DNA of 64,000 nt from Halichondria panicea (GCF_963675165.1 NC_087377.1:2882978-2946977); one strand, 5' to 3'; positions 10,440-23,800 are shown, numbered from the stretch's first letter. Notes: generated by a model from the sequence alone, not told the origin. Program-made: numbers and translations.

Positions 10440-10988
10440 CTATATATATAGTATAATTATATTATACATTGAATGTTGCTCACCCTCAGCTTTTGTACAA
10501 GCACCCGCGCTGTACCCAGAATTGAGCTCACAGACGAACTTGTAGCTTTCATAATCTTCATGAAACACATGACAGAAGAGTTATAACCATGCATGCATGA
10601 CTGTATATAATGTGCATGCATGCGTATATATTTTTACATATACTGTGGTAGTGCATATTAAAATACCCAAAATTTTGCAGTATGCTTCTTGAACATCTTT
10701 AGAGAGGCTTTCATCGGAACATTTTTCATAGCTCTCGTCAACTGCGAAAATAACAGTGCATGCGAATCAGCAAGTGTAGCAGACTGTAATTATAGCTATA
10801 TATAATAATTATTATAAAAATCATGCACCTGCATGCATGCATCTGCTGCATCTATATACATGAAACCTCTGAGTGTATAGTTATCATACAACAGAATACA
10901 ACTCACAATTTTCAGAGACAGCAATTCCAGGGGCTCCAAATGCCATAGCCAGCATCCCTGTGAGCAAAAGAGTAACAAAAAGCTTCAT
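10440..10988 (-). CDS. Small secreted cysteine-containing peptide (S1)
   Basis: Exon 1 at 10907-10988 codes for MKLFVTLLLTGMLAMAFGA followed by PGIAVSEN, a clear signal peptide. Exon 2 at 10667-10741 (FDESYEKCSDESL...AYCKIL) and a probable exon 3 at 10440-10555 (DYESYKFVCELNSGYSAGAC...) join in phase 1. The mature peptide would be about 70 residues with four cysteines. Exon 3 is the weakest part: its acceptor is poor and its end runs into AT-rich sequence. I do not recognise the family. Exon 2 is homologous to relics at 8.7 and 12.4 kb, so it is a small local gene family. A TATA box lies about 65 bp above the ATG. Confidence 0.55.
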
Positions 10989-11050
10989 TTTGAGAGCTTC
11001 AATATCTTAAGTCAGTGAAATGAGGTTCTGAGCTTGCTAGCTGTTTTGAC

Positions 11051-11062
11051 CCTTTATATATA
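11051..11062 (-). promoter_or_regulatory. TATA box of S1
   Basis: On the minus strand TATATAAAGG lies about 65 bp above the S1 start codon. The same motif, TATATAAAAG, lies about 70 bp above the S2 relic start (near 12762-12771), and the sequence between and above the boxes is also similar. Confidence 0.5.
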
Positions 11063-11129
11063 CTTTCGATGATCACATCCTTATTTGGACAAGCTAACTT
11101 GTGACATTTTTGCTTAATGGCTCCCCTCA

Positions 11130-11585
11130 CACTGCATGCATTAAGAATAAATTCCTGGTAACCAACGGTGACTATAGATCTCCCAGTGGGAGAAACGCTA
11201 TACCAACAACACACATGCATGCATTCACCGGCAACATATTAATTGTTGCAGGTGGGTAAGGCTTTAAGGTATAAGTATATAGATTGATTTAACCAAGCAT
11301 GCATCTGTTATTGCAGCTCCCCCAATGCATAGCAACACAATCATAACGAATTAATTATGCATTAAGAATAAATTCCTGGTACGTAACCAACGGTGACTAT
11401 AGATCTCCCAGTGGGAGAAACGCTATATATACCAACAACACACATGCATGCATGCCTGCACCGGCAAAATATTAATTGTTGCAGGTGGGTAAGGCTTTAA
11501 GGTTTAAGTATATAGATTGATTTAACCGAGCATGCATCTGTTATACAGCTCCCCCAATACATAGCAACACAATCATAACGAGTGT
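11130..11585 (+). repeat. Tandem duplication of about 215 bp
   Basis: The segment beginning ATTAAGAATAAATTCCTGGT at about 11140 recurs at about 11355 with few changes, including CCCAGTGGGAGAAACGC. A third partial copy lies near 12508-12655, upstream of the S2 relic. These are upstream regions of the peptide-gene family rather than genes. Confidence 0.75.
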
Positions 11586-12060
11586 TGCAAGCGTGTGCTT
11601 GCTAATGCCTCTCGCCATGTTTTTACTTTCGCTCAAAAGTATTAGAGTGTTATAGAAGAGGTATATAAATAATTTGCAATGTGTTCGATTGTTTCACAAG
11701 AAGGGGTCCACATGTACAGTTATAATACTGATCGTCTTAAATGGCCTGTAGCCAAACAGTGCATGGGAGCAAACCTTTGTCAAAGGTATAGTCATATAGA
11801 AGGTATTGTATATAATACATTTGAACGAGTGTTGCAAGCGCGTGGCTTGCTAAGTGCGCTTGCTAATGCCTCTCGCCATGTTTTTGCTTTCGCTCAAAAG
11901 TATTAGAGTGTTATAGCTAGAGATAAATAATTTGCAATGTGCTTATATTGTTTCATGCAAGAAAGGGGTGTCCACAGTTATTAAATAGTGCATATAATAC
12001 TGATCGTCCTAAATTAAACAGTGGGAGCAAACCTTTGTCAAAGGCATAATTATAGTCAGT
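11579..12060 (+). repeat. Direct duplication of about 245 bp
   Basis: AGTGTTGCAAGCG followed by TAATGCCTCTCGCCATGTTT occurs at 11581 and again at about 11827, with the following 200 bp also similar (GGGAGCAAACCTTTGTCAAA). No coding content is supported. Confidence 0.7.
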
Positions 12061-12210
12061 AGTAGTCCGTGAGATAATCACAGAAAGTGGTATAACAATC
12101 TGATAATAGCTACAAACATGCATGTTAACTTGCACTATAATTATAGTGTCAACTAATACATCAACACTTATGGTGTATATTAATATGAGTTGCTATAATT
12201 ATGCCAAATG

Positions 12211-12692
12211 TTAAATGTTCACTGTGACGTGTTCATGGCTGTCTCTTAGTTGAGTAGCTTCTGCAACAGTAGCTAGCTTCATCAGAAGATTCTTGGTGGC
12301 CCCACCTGTACAGAAAAAAACGTTTCATAAAAAATTATTTTGATGAATGCTTAATTTCAGTAATTTCTTACCACGTGAGATTTCACAAGCTAATGTCAAG
12401 TGATTCATTCTGGCACAATGGTGGATTTTATTTTCATTGGGAATCACTAATTAACTATGTAAAATATTTGCTTAATGGATCCCCCACATGACAGTACTAG
12501 TGTGTGGATTAAGAATAAATTCCTGGTAACCAATGGTGACTATAGATCTTGGAGCTATATATACCAACAGCATGCATGACGACATGCATGAATCATGTAT
12601 GCATGCAACAACCACAACATGCAATATTGCTGCAGGGGTTAACCGAGCATGCATCAGTCTGTTAATAATACAAAAACAACGAACAGCTTCAT
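12211..12692 (-). pseudogene. Decayed secreted-peptide gene (S2)
   Basis: The signal-peptide exon starts MKLFVVFVLLTD and then stops at 12654. The Cys-containing exon near 12365-12420 has lost about 11 bp relative to S0 and is frameshifted, and the last exon (12211-12308) reads GGATKNLLMKLATVAEATQL. TATA box and 5' flank are conserved with S1. All three parts are in the same order and strand as in S1, so this is a whole-gene duplicate that decayed. Confidence 0.55.
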
Positions 12693-13062
12693 TTTCATCA
12701 AGAGAAAGAAGCTAGTAAATTCTTATAAAATGGTCCATGGCATGCGGGAGCTGTTTCGACCTTTTATATAGTACCCCCATAGCATGTAACCACATATTTG
12801 GAGATCAACTTGTGAAATGTTTGCGTTAACATATCATTCTGCATAATTATAGTATGCATGTGCTAAGCAATGGAATTCCTTCATGTCATTAGCCTCGTTC
12901 CCAGCCGAGGTGTATGCATGGGGTATTATCTGTGTCAAAATGACTATATATATTATATGACAATACAGTACACACGCGTCTATAGTGCATGCACGAGTGT
13001 ATATATACATTCATATGTACATTACAACATGCATATATGTATGTACGTTACAATATACCGTA

Positions 13063-13283
13063 TACCGTATATAGCGGGTAATTTTCGTGGGGGAAAATAT
13101 TCGTTATGTTCGTGGGCAAGCTGACCTCCACGAAATTTTAACGTAGGCATGGCTTACCGGAACGTAGGAATGCAGTGCATGCAGGCAACGAGACTAAATG
13201 AAATTTTTACTGAGTCTCACGAAACCACCGTTTCTCGAGTTGAACACATTTTTTACCCCACGAAACTTACCCGCTATTCTGTA
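13063..13283. mobile_element. MITE, GCGGGTAATTTTCGTGGGG family
   Basis: Starts ACCGTATATAGCGGGTAATT and ends in the inverted form near TACCCGCTATTCTGTA. Inside are CACGAAATTTTAACGTAGGC and ACCGTTTCTCGAGTTGAAC, shared with copies at 23063-23250, 34356-34564 and 51771-51991. Confidence 0.75.
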
Positions 13284-13626
13284 TGCAACATGCATGCATG
13301 TATAACCCTACGGCCTCGGTTAAGTAGCTTTTTTTTTTAACAGCCTTTATGGCCAAACGAGTGGGTCTGCATGTCTGTGTGTACCTGTGGAGAGAGGGAT
13401 TAACACTTTGGGTATACAGTCATACACTATTGCACAACAATACCAAATAAGTAGATGTAGCTATATAGTCTCGTGTAGTCTATATATAATTATAATCATG
13501 TCTTTAAGGCAAGAATCCCTTGCCTGGCATAAGCTTACATGAACATAAAAGTATAACCCCAAACAATAACCAACTAATTAGAAACGTACTACATTATAAT
13601 TATAGTCTTTTTCAAACATAATTATC

Positions 13627-13779
13627 GTATATATATAGCGGGTAATTTTTATTGTGCCCGACTGCCCGATCAGTATAATATAGAATTATTTGATAATTAA
13701 CCAATTGCGGTAGGAGTTTTAATACGAAATATATATGAAAATCTCCACCTGATATAAAAATAACCCGCTATACGGTATA
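13627..13779. mobile_element. Short MITE of the same GCGGGTAATTTT family
   Basis: Begins TATATATAGCGGGTAATTTT and ends with inverted AACCCGCTATACGGTATA. The interior is unlike the other copies, so it is a shorter or recombined member. Confidence 0.6.
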
Positions 13780-13879
13780 TGTAATAATTTATGGATCTTC
13801 TACAATGTCATGTGTTCATACGCTAGCTACACACTAGAAATGCTACAACGACGAGCATAAACATCTACCAGCTGTTCTT

Positions 13880-14008
13880 CTAAACTACGAGACTTATCAA
13901 GCGAGGTAGGATCCTCGTGCAAAGGAGCGGGGTACTGTCAACGGGAGTGATGATTAGCCCTTCCTGGAGGTCCGCTGTGCTCACATTATTGATTGTGTCT
14001 CCGCTCGT

Positions 14009-14074
<66 letters not shown>

Positions 14075-14776
14075 GTGGAGTGGTGGGGTAAGTTTGTGTC
14101 ACTGTGGGGGTATAGATAATGCAAATTATAACGTGACAATTTCATATTATCTACAATGTATATGCATGTCATGTATAGACAAACAGATATACGAACACTA
14201 ACACATTGTGGACCCAAAATGTTTTGAGTACGTACGAGGAGGTTCTGTATTAGTCGGGCGCCGCCGCCCTCTACCAGTTCCCGGAAGGAGGTCGGGAATC
14301 AAGCCTATCCACAGTTTTGTTCTGCTGGTGGAATTCCACCAGCTCCAATCAGATTGCAGTATCTCATCAAACCCACCCAACTTACCACGTGTGAATTGTG
14401 CACACGTTGGATTGACCGAGCAACATCCATTTTAATAAATGTTATTCATCGCTATTGGCTAGCACCCACATAGATACTCATGATACTATTGCGTAACAGG
14501 CCAGAACAAAACTGTGGATAGGCTTGATTCCCGACCTCCTTCAAGGAGGGCGGCGATGCCCGACTAGATCTGTATCAAAAGGCGCCGCTAAACTACGTAC
14601 ACATGCACTCAGTATCATGCAAACTGCTTACAAGGATCCAGTACTTGCGAGCCGATTCGGCAGGTACTACTTGTATTGTCGTCAGTTGGCCCAGAGATCA
14701 TAAACTCCACAGTTACACTGGTGCCGCTGATAACCACTCCTTCGTTGATGAGATGAGCGGAACACCGTCCAGTCGA

Positions 14777-14822
<46 letters not shown>

Positions 14823-17800
14823 TGTGTGTGTGTGTGTGTGGGTGGGTTGTGTGTGTGTACACCATTCACCACACCTGAACGAACTCCTCTGGTTAGTGTG
14901 AAAGTCTGGCCGTTAGAAGCTGTAGCTGTGATGGTGATGTCTCTAGGACCAACTCTGTCCACTGGAGAGAACACAAAGCTACCAGAGAATGCATCCATAC
15001 CGAGATTACCTGTAGAAAAAATTTTCATTGTTTAATTGAAGATATTAGATCAATAATGTGAGCATTGTAGGAACAGCACTGAGTGGTGTCAATAGAGAGG
15101 TGGTCTCTTTAGGGATATCAATAGTGATAGCATTGTAGGGACAGTACTGAGTGGTCTCAATAGAGAGGTGGTCTCTTTAGGGAGATCAATAGTGATAGCA
15201 TTGTAGGGACAGTACTGAGTGGTCTCAATAGAGAGGTGGTCTCTTTAGGGAGGTCAATAGCGATAGCATTGTAGGGACGGTACTGCATGACAATCGAGTG
15301 GTGGAAACGTACATGGCCCAGAAATAGGGTTGCGACCAGAAATGGCACAGGTAGCTGATGCCAAAGGATTATTTGCTTCGAATGAGACTACTATACCAGT
15401 TCCGTCCACAATAGGTGTATCATCAATGAACAGCACCTCTAGGGTAGGTGCATCTGTGGAGGGAGGGAGGAGGGTGGAGTATAGTCACACAATAGCTTGC
15501 TGGGTGAATGGCTAAAGTAAGTACAGGATATTTAACAAGTTTTACAGCACGTACGTGCATTTAGACCAATGAAATAGCTGTATACATGTAATAGTTGTGT
15601 ACCATGGATATACCCAAGGATGTATTGGATTTGTACTACCGGGGCTGTTCTATGTATTCCCCGAGGGAATACATACAACTGCACGAGGTAGTACAATAAC
15701 AATTTACAACCGAGTAGTACCAGGAGCACATTACAGAAGGAGCGTCAACTGTGCATGGGTTTGGAAATCGCATCTCGTGTGCTTTCCTAAACGCCGCATT
15801 GCCTTATAAGAAAAGTGTGTAAGTACTGTGTACATAAAATTAATTACAGACCACGGTCATCCTGTGAATATTATTATGAACGGATTTTGTATGTAGTGCA
15901 GCAGCAGGAGAGCTAGGTTGAACCAAAAAGAGCTAAAATGAATAGCTAGGTCTTTGATGGATGTTGGTATACATCGTGGAAGAGACTGTCATTGGTGAGG
16001 TACAGAAAGTTCTAAAATAGGAGCATATCCAGTTACTTTGTACAGAGAAAGTTTGCTAGACTTAGACTAACACATACTAGGCGTTTTGTTTTTGCAGTAG
16101 GGAGTCTTACTAGTGTTCTTAGAAGAGAGAGCTTACTACCAGGCCTATAGCTAGCTAGCTAGCTGTAGCTTTTCACTTTTATTGACCTATGCTTGGTAAA
16201 AGTGCACCGTCAGCTCAATTAGCACTCGCCTGCAGATCTACTTAGTGGTTTTGCATATAAGGTCATGCTTCCACGAGCCCGAGGTAAGACGCTCCACTTC
16301 TGTAATGTGCTCTTGGTAGTAGTAAACACTCTTTGATCCCTGCCGTGCATGCACTGTGCACATTTTGTGTGTGTGTGCTTGCACTTGACAAACCACATTT
16401 ACAACTTCACACTCAAGTTCCAATGGGGTCAGGTAGTTTTAGTGCATCTGATTGGAAAACTTCACAATGTGATCCTAGTGTGTCACAGTAGTGATCTATA
16501 AAAGAGTGGCTCCTTTAAGGGTGGAGGGTGGGCTTTAGGCTGTACCACAAGCAAGTCAATGTACCCTAGGGTACATGAATGTATACCCTAGCAGGGTACA
16601 TGGCATTTGTACCCTGGAGTATCCTAAGAGTTTCAATGGCTATTCCTTAGTGTCAGAGCACATCATGGTACAAATATATATATATTGTACGTACGTGTAC
16701 AGCATCGTCGCACACTTGTCTACAGACCTATGTACATACCTGGGAGTGTGAATGTTCTGGTAACGACTTCTTGCTGCTGGAAGACATCAATAGCTGTGAC
16801 TGTGAGGCTATAATCGACACCGTCCATGAGAGGTGGGGCCGGAATGGTGTTGACTACGTCTAGCATACCTGTAAACGAAAAATTAAACGTCAATCAATTT
16901 TCCCCAGAAATGCAATCGTGCAACACATTGAATATATCCATACACTATTATAATACAATTCTTGGATTTTCAGAGATAGTAAATTTAATGATCAAATGGA
17001 CTCACGTCCACAGCTAGTGAAATTGTACCTAAAAAAATTATAGAGAAGCCTGCTTGTCGATTAATTGTGGTGTCCCTATAAGCAGGCCACCCTCTATAAT
17101 ACAGCCAGGTTAATGGGCCTCAAAGTCTCTCCATAGCTTGGACCTGTGTTAGCAGGCCACCCTCTATAATACAGCCAGGTTAATGGGCCCCAAAGTCTCC
17201 ATAGCATGTGTTTGGACCTGTGTTAGCAGGCCACCGTCTATAGTACAGCCAGGTTAATGGGCCCCAAAGTCTCCATAGCATGTGTTTGGACCTGTGTTAG
17301 CAGGCCACCCTCTATAATACAGCCAGGTTAATGGGCCCCAAAATCTCTCCATAGCATGTGTTTGGACCTGTGTTAGCAGGCCACCCTCTATAATACAGCC
17401 AGGTTAATGGGCCCCAAAGTCTCCATAGCATGTGTTTGGACCTGTGTTAGCAGGCCACCGTCTATAGTACAGCCAGGTTAATGGGCCCCAAAGTCTCCAT
17501 AGCATGTGTTTGGACCTGTGTTAGCAGGCCACCCTCTATAATACAGTCAGGTTAATGGGCCCCAAAGACTCTCCATAGCTTGGACCTGTGTTAGCAGGCC
17601 ACCGTCTATAATACAGCCAGGTTAATGGGCCTCAAAGTCTCCATAGCATGTGTTTGGACCTGTGTTAGCAGGCCACCCTCTATAATACAGCCAGGTTAAT
17701 GCGCCCCAAAGTCTCCATAGCATGTGTTTGGACCTGTGTTAGCAGGCCACCCTCTATAATACAGCCAGGTTAATGGGCCCCAAAGTCTCCATCAAGGGCC

Positions 17801-20800
17801 ACCACTATAGATTGTGTATGTACAATGTATGTTATGTCTACTAAATTGGAAGCTTATTTTCACTCACAAGGGACATTGCCGAGACTTGGGTTCACGGAAC
17901 ATAACAAAGATGTCAAGCTGGTGTCAGCTGTGCAGGTGAAGCTATAGAAGAAAGCTGTGAGCTCCACTCGCACACAGTTAAGTCCTAGGAGGGAGAGAAC
18001 AATGAAGAGCTGCACACAGACACCCACGCACGCCCACACATACACCCACACACCCACACAATTTAGTTACAAATCAAATTCATACATATATGCGTACGTC
18101 TCAGAGAGTAAACGGAACTGTCATGCAGGGAAGTGCTAGTAAGAATTATGTAGGCAATAATATTATACAATACACACAGTGTTGCATGCACGTACCGAGT
18201 GCTGGAGCAATCATGAAATCGAATGAAAACTGAGCTGTCTCTCCATCGCTGTCCGTAACCATAATATAGAGGGTGTGGTTACCAGAACCAAGTCGGCCAA
18301 CCACTTCACTTGATATAGGTGCCGCAAGATCTGAGGGAAAGGTACAGTAATAATTATGGTATATACAAGCATGTGATCGACATGTGCAAATTGAATCATC
18401 ACCAATATCGTGAGATCAGTATAACAAAATATTGGGAGATAATTCATGTTGTATTGAAAAAAACATACGTTAATTTACTTATAGCTGAAAATGGACAATT
18501 TTGGCCAGACATAAACTACTATTTAGTTCACTTTATAGATGGATTACTTACCACATTCTTCATATGCTCCGTCGTTAAAGCTACAGACAGTATTGAAGGT
18601 AGGGAGTGGACCCATTGCCGTACAACTAAGGTCAGGTTGCACTACGGGGTTGCCCCCCATGAAGGGGGTACAGGTCAAGTTGATAGCTGGGGGGGGGGGG
18701 GGACAGAGTGAATTACGTGCGTACAAAGTATAACGTTTAATTAAAAGTACAGATGTGTACAAACAAGAAACTATAATAAAACTGCATCACTAAATTGTTG
18801 CAACTTTATATAATAATTATAATTATATTGATAATAATAATAATATAACGTGCTAGACTTACCAATGCGCATGCAGGTCAGATCCTCTCCTGTCCAGGTT
18901 CCATTCGCCTGGCAGTTCCGGTATGGATTGCCAGCCTCCAGCTCGTAGAACTCGTCACAACTGTGGCAATATTAGCTTAAATTAATGTGGAATTAAGACC
19001 ACTCTAACAATATTGGTACTGTATTGGCAGGCAGCTCTTTGAAGTGTACTTTTCATAGTAACCTCACAACTATGGGACGCCAATTGCACCAAAGTTACTT
19101 TTTTGATGCTCTCATTACTTTTTCGAAAAAAAGTTAATTTTGGCACATTCGTCACCCATACACAAGCTAGGTAAAATGGGATACCGTATTACTAGAATAT
19201 TTTGCGGGTGAAAAACTTTGGCAAATGAGCCAAATGAGCAGAAAGTTTGACCCTTTGCGATCTAACTATTGCGCTCTGGCAAGGATCGTGTGTATTTACT
19301 AGTAATAATTATAGGTTTTGCGGATTTTATCGTTGCGAATTGATCAATTAACCATCGCAAAATTCGCAAATGTTTGATGCTCGCAAAACATTCTAGTAAT
19401 ACGGTATAGTTGTAGAATTCCTAGCACATGCACATTCCCGGTAATTACAGTATAATTTACTCTTGACAGCATGTGAGGAGAAATTAATATAAGTATCGTG
19501 AATCCCTCTACCAAAAGTTGAAACTTTTACTGTTAAGAGTGCTGCACAGTTTATTATCATGTACGTGCCTGTAATGGGCCGTGGTTCCCACCGCCTGCTC
19601 TCCCATTAGCTGTTGACCACCACCAACAGTGACGCTACCATTGGCAACGCTGAGTTCAGGACAGAACCCTACAGAGAGAGAGAGAGATATGTAATTTACA
19701 TTAGAAGTTAATTGGGAACAATAAGAAAATACACAAACTACCGTACTACGTACCGAACAGTAACAGTGTTTGAGAGTACTAGACAATTAAATTAGCCGAA
19801 CATTATTTTTACACTTAATTCGCTATTTAACTTTTGCAATTTGGCAAGAATCGTGATGTCATACCGTACAAGAAGTACAGGTGTAATTATGGTCAGTCTA
19901 ACAAAGTGCCATCATTCGTGCAGTAAAATAATGGTGTCACCAATAATGATATACAGGTACTTACGAGTAATGTTGTCGTCATCAATGATGACTACGGTTA
20001 CCGTGTCAACCAGTACATACACGTTAACGTCCACAGCTTCCAACATGATTTTGAATGTTTCGTTTGCTTCAATGTTAATATCATCTTCGATATTCACATA
20101 GAAACATTCTGTCGAGCCCTGCTCTGAGTTGATAGCGATGGAGCCAATCTCCCATAGGGCTTCGAAGTCAGCACCTTCTGCAGTGGTGTGTGTGGGGAGT
20201 TGGGGGGGTGAGTGGGTGGGTTAGGTGTGTGAAGACCAAAAAATAAAAAATTAGGCCTTTGAATTTTGAATTGAAACTAGGAAAAGTCTTTTTATGCCTC
20301 GGTGCGCATGCGCAAGCGAGGTATACGGTAGTGTGTTTGTGTGTCTGTGTGTGTGTGTGTAGACTATTTCAGCTGCTCAAGGATCAATGAAGTGCAAGTA
20401 AGAGTTTCTATAGGCTTCTAGTCATGTTTTCTTGGCATGATATTTGTGGATTTGCAAAATAAAGCTTCGTTCTTGAGTTATGCCTAGTTTTGCTTACTTG
20501 GAATGCCATTGCAGCCTTTTCAGAAGAGTCCGTAGCAAAACTTGTTCACCGAGTGTTGCTACTCTACTTAGTAGTTAGCTCTGCACTAGAACGCTAGCTA
20601 TTGGTAGCTGTAATTCATAAAGTTAGCTTATCTATATAAAGTCACTGAGAAGAAAAGACTTATTACATGCATCTATTGTTGTATTATGTGGCTTTAATAC
20701 CAGGACCTCAAGAAAGAAGAAAATTGATTCTTCCAGGATCTGTAGTTCAGTGTATAATTATAATATCTAAAAGGACTTGTGTACATGCATATTGTTATCT

Positions 20801-23800
20801 ATAATTGTTATATAGTAGTGTTTTGTGGCTTCTGGATCTTGGATATCACAGGGGGAATGAGCGCGCATGCGCATTACATCCACAGGAATAATTAAAGGGT
20901 GTGTCCAAAGAGATCAATTTCACAAATGGCTACAGAGTGAAAAGAGAGCTGCAAGGCTCTGCTGACTTGCAGCCATTAATTTTAGACTTGAACTTTTGGC
21001 ATCGATCGTTTTTAACAACAATCATGGTCGATCATTACCTACTCTTTGAGTTTCACAATGCAGCAAAATTAAAAAATAATGTTCTCATCATGATAATTAT
21101 AATCAATGTGACAGTGTATAAAAGCTAGCTAGTAGTTATGTAGCTTTGGCACCTCCACCGAGGCATCAGCACCCGCGGTGCTTTCATTATTTAAAGCTTT
21201 CAAATCATACATTAGATCAACAGTACATAAATGTATGGCTGTTGAAAGCAACTGCAACGCACACTATACTCTCTTGATTAAGAACACAAACATCCATTCT
21301 ATAGAGAGTCATATTGTCCTTCAAGTATGTACCCCCACACACCACGCCCACTCACCATCGGCAGGGTAGGCGTCGTCGGGGCACTCCTTTGTGTTCGCAC
21401 GTAGCACTATGGGGCGTTGGCAACCCTCTCCTCGGATGAGCTCCACGCACACATGCACCAAACCAGCATCCTCCAGGACATACACCCGCGTCGCATTGAA
21501 GCCAATCTTGACAACTGGAGGGGGGGGGGGGTTTCGAGTATAGTTAGCAGTGATTAAGATCGTGTGTTTACACGCACATGCATGTGCAGTATAGCACATG
21601 CATGTGCAGTGTAGCACATGCATGTGCAGTGTAGCACATGCATGTGCAGTGTAGCACATGCATGTGCAGTGTAGCACATGCATGTGCAGTGTAGCACATG
21701 CATGTGCAGTGTAGCACATGCATGTGCAGTGTAGCACATGCATGTGCAGTGTAGCACATGCATGTGCAGTATAGCACATGCATGTGCAGTGTAGCAGGAA
21801 CTGTATACTTATAGTTCCCGCTGACCTGGGTTGGCCAAAACAGATTGTACGTATATGTATTAAGCTCCTTCCCATAATTATAATTATAGCTACGTACATA
21901 ACGTCAACTTATATTGACTCATTAATTTGTTACAATAAAATTAATTTTATGACTATATATTACAATTATGATTCAGAAATACATTGTACGCTATATAAAC
22001 ATGCACTACACATGTCACACACGTCACAGTATTCACATCGTCGACTTACTGTCATCATCAACAACAATAATATCAGCGGAATCGTAACCCTCGACGACCA
22101 CTGCCAATTCACTGGTTGATTCCAGTTCCAATTCCACGCTCTGTTGCGCCATCTTGTTGAGAATGCTATCATCAGGAAACATAACGTTCACATATTCGAC
22201 AAACGTGGCTTGAGCCAGTGCCTCAAAAGTGAAGAATACGTAAAATCTGAATACTGGGGGAGGAGGGAGGAGGGAGGGGGGATGGACAGATTATTTTTTG
22301 CCATGAAAATGTCGTTACCGTATTACTAGAATATTTTGCGGGTGAAAAACCTTTGCGAATGAGCCGAATCAACAGAAAATTTGACCCTTTGCAATCTCGT
22401 TCTGGCAAGGAGCGTGTGTATTTACTTGTAATAATTTAGGTTTTGCGGATTTGATTGTTGCAAATGGATCAACCCTCGCAAAATTCGCAAATGTTTGATG
22501 CTCGCAAAACATTCTAGTAATACAGTATGCTATTCCCAACTATGGTTATTGTGTGGGCGTGGCTATAGTGAACTGCACCACTATGATTATAACACTTATT
22601 CAACTTTGTTTGAAACGGTCCTGTACTCATCAAAAGGAAGCTCCCTACACTAATTAATCTCATCAAAAAAGGACGCCCCTACACTAATTAAAGTCATAAG
22701 AAGGGGATGCCCCTACACTAAAAGGACGCCCCTACACTAATTAAAGTCATAAGAAGGGGATGCCCCTACACTAATCAAAAAGGGACGCCCCTACACTAAT
22801 TAACCGTTACTCACCACCACCGGATACATGGAAGCTTCCGGATACTGTGATGTTCTCATCGCTAGGATTGTACACATTGATAGCGACGGCAAGGTACTCC
22901 CCCTCCACCACACTGTAGAGCTGTGGGACCAGTCGTAGCTGAACCATGTCTGTGTGTGGTGTGTGTGGTGGGCATGAGTGTGTGTGGGCGTGAGTGTAGG
23001 TGGGGTGAACAAGTACGTACAACCTATAAGCGTGGTACATACCTAAGTTGCTGGTTTGAATAACGTATAGTGGGTATAATTTTCGTGGGGAAAATAATTC
23101 GTTCAACTACATAAAAAACGGTGAGTTAATGACTTCATTGCCTGCACTGCATTCCTACGTTCTGGTAAGCCACGCCTAGGTTTTCGTGGAGGTCAGCTTG
23201 CCCACGAAAATAACGAATATTTTACCCCTTGAAAATTACCCGCTGTAATGGTAACCAATAGCCTACCATGAGTGCAGGCGGGCTACATGTGTATATAGAC
23301 ACACTACCAAACAGTATAATTATTATAATATTATAATGATTATCATAATATCAAGGGCGTATGAAGAGAAGAGGGCATGTAACTCACAATGTATACTGCG
23401 TATGCGTCGTATTATTGATGAGATGTACAGCAGGATATACTATATACTATATTTAGCCAACCGCCCACTAGGGAATAGAGTAAAAGTGATCGAGGCAAGA
23501 CTATAAAGTACATTCTTTACAATTTTTAGACATAAGCCCCCGCCTATTTCTAATACGTAGTTGCATGCCCTCTTCTCTTCATACGCCCTTGGTACTACAT
23601 AGCGTGCTCGTTGCACTACTTATGAATATTCAAAGTGTGTGTTAATTAAAAGCACTTGTACACACAATACTAATCGTACGTACCCGGCATGCAAACGACG
23701 CCGTTTCCAAAGAAGTCATCATCACAGACACAGCTGAAGTTGCCGGGGGTGTTTGTGCAGGTGGCATTGGGGTGACAGTTGTCCTGTTCAGAGGCACACT

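Larger units (their letters stand above)
12693..13879. other. Intergenic region with two MITEs
   Basis: Two members of the MITE family that starts ACCGTATAGCGGGTAATTTT lie here (13063-13283 and 13627-13779). The rest is AT-rich with many GCATGCATGC runs; no gene is supported. Confidence 0.55.
13880..18686 (-). other. Exons 20-27: C-terminal extracellular repeats of uncertain family
   Basis: Exons 18552-18686, 18196-18330, 17868-17984, 16740-16868, 15313-15453, 14875-15009, 14632-14778 and 13880-14010, residues about 905-1260. They alternate short Cys-pair segments (for example [16 protein letters not shown]) with beta-rich segments such as [12 protein letters not shown] and [13 protein letters not shown], like HYR, cadherin-like or Ig-like folds. 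I cannot name the domain with confidence. The final exon ends after [12 protein letters not shown]. Confidence 0.6.
18863..22949 (-). other. Exons 14-19: two Calx-beta-like modules and a split Sushi
   Basis: Exons 22815-22949 with 22050-22253 (residues about 602-714, ending DIIVVDDD) and 21356-21514 with 19965-20177 (715-838, with [11 protein letters not shown] and VVIIDDD) are Calx-beta-like modules. Exons 19569-19668 and 18863-18960 together make a Sushi domain ([12 protein letters not shown] ... [14 protein letters not shown]). Their intron is phase 2 and appears to use a GC donor (CATTACAG/gcacgt). Confidence 0.72.

Noticed and set aside
14008-14070. Open frames made of (TG)n or (CA)n repeats, also at 14780-14850, 28995-29071 and 33990-34100
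   Set aside because: Frames coding alternating Cys/Val or His/Thr come from the microsatellite alone and have no exon context.
17008-17030. A 23-nt micro-exon between exons 22 and 23 of the mosaic gene
   Set aside because: It has AG and GT borders but would change phase from 1 to 0, breaking the join to exon 23, which fits directly.
21575-21797. Regular short repeats that could suggest a CRISPR array
   Set aside because: Units are contiguous without spacers, the context is a eukaryotic intron, and no cas-like gene is present.
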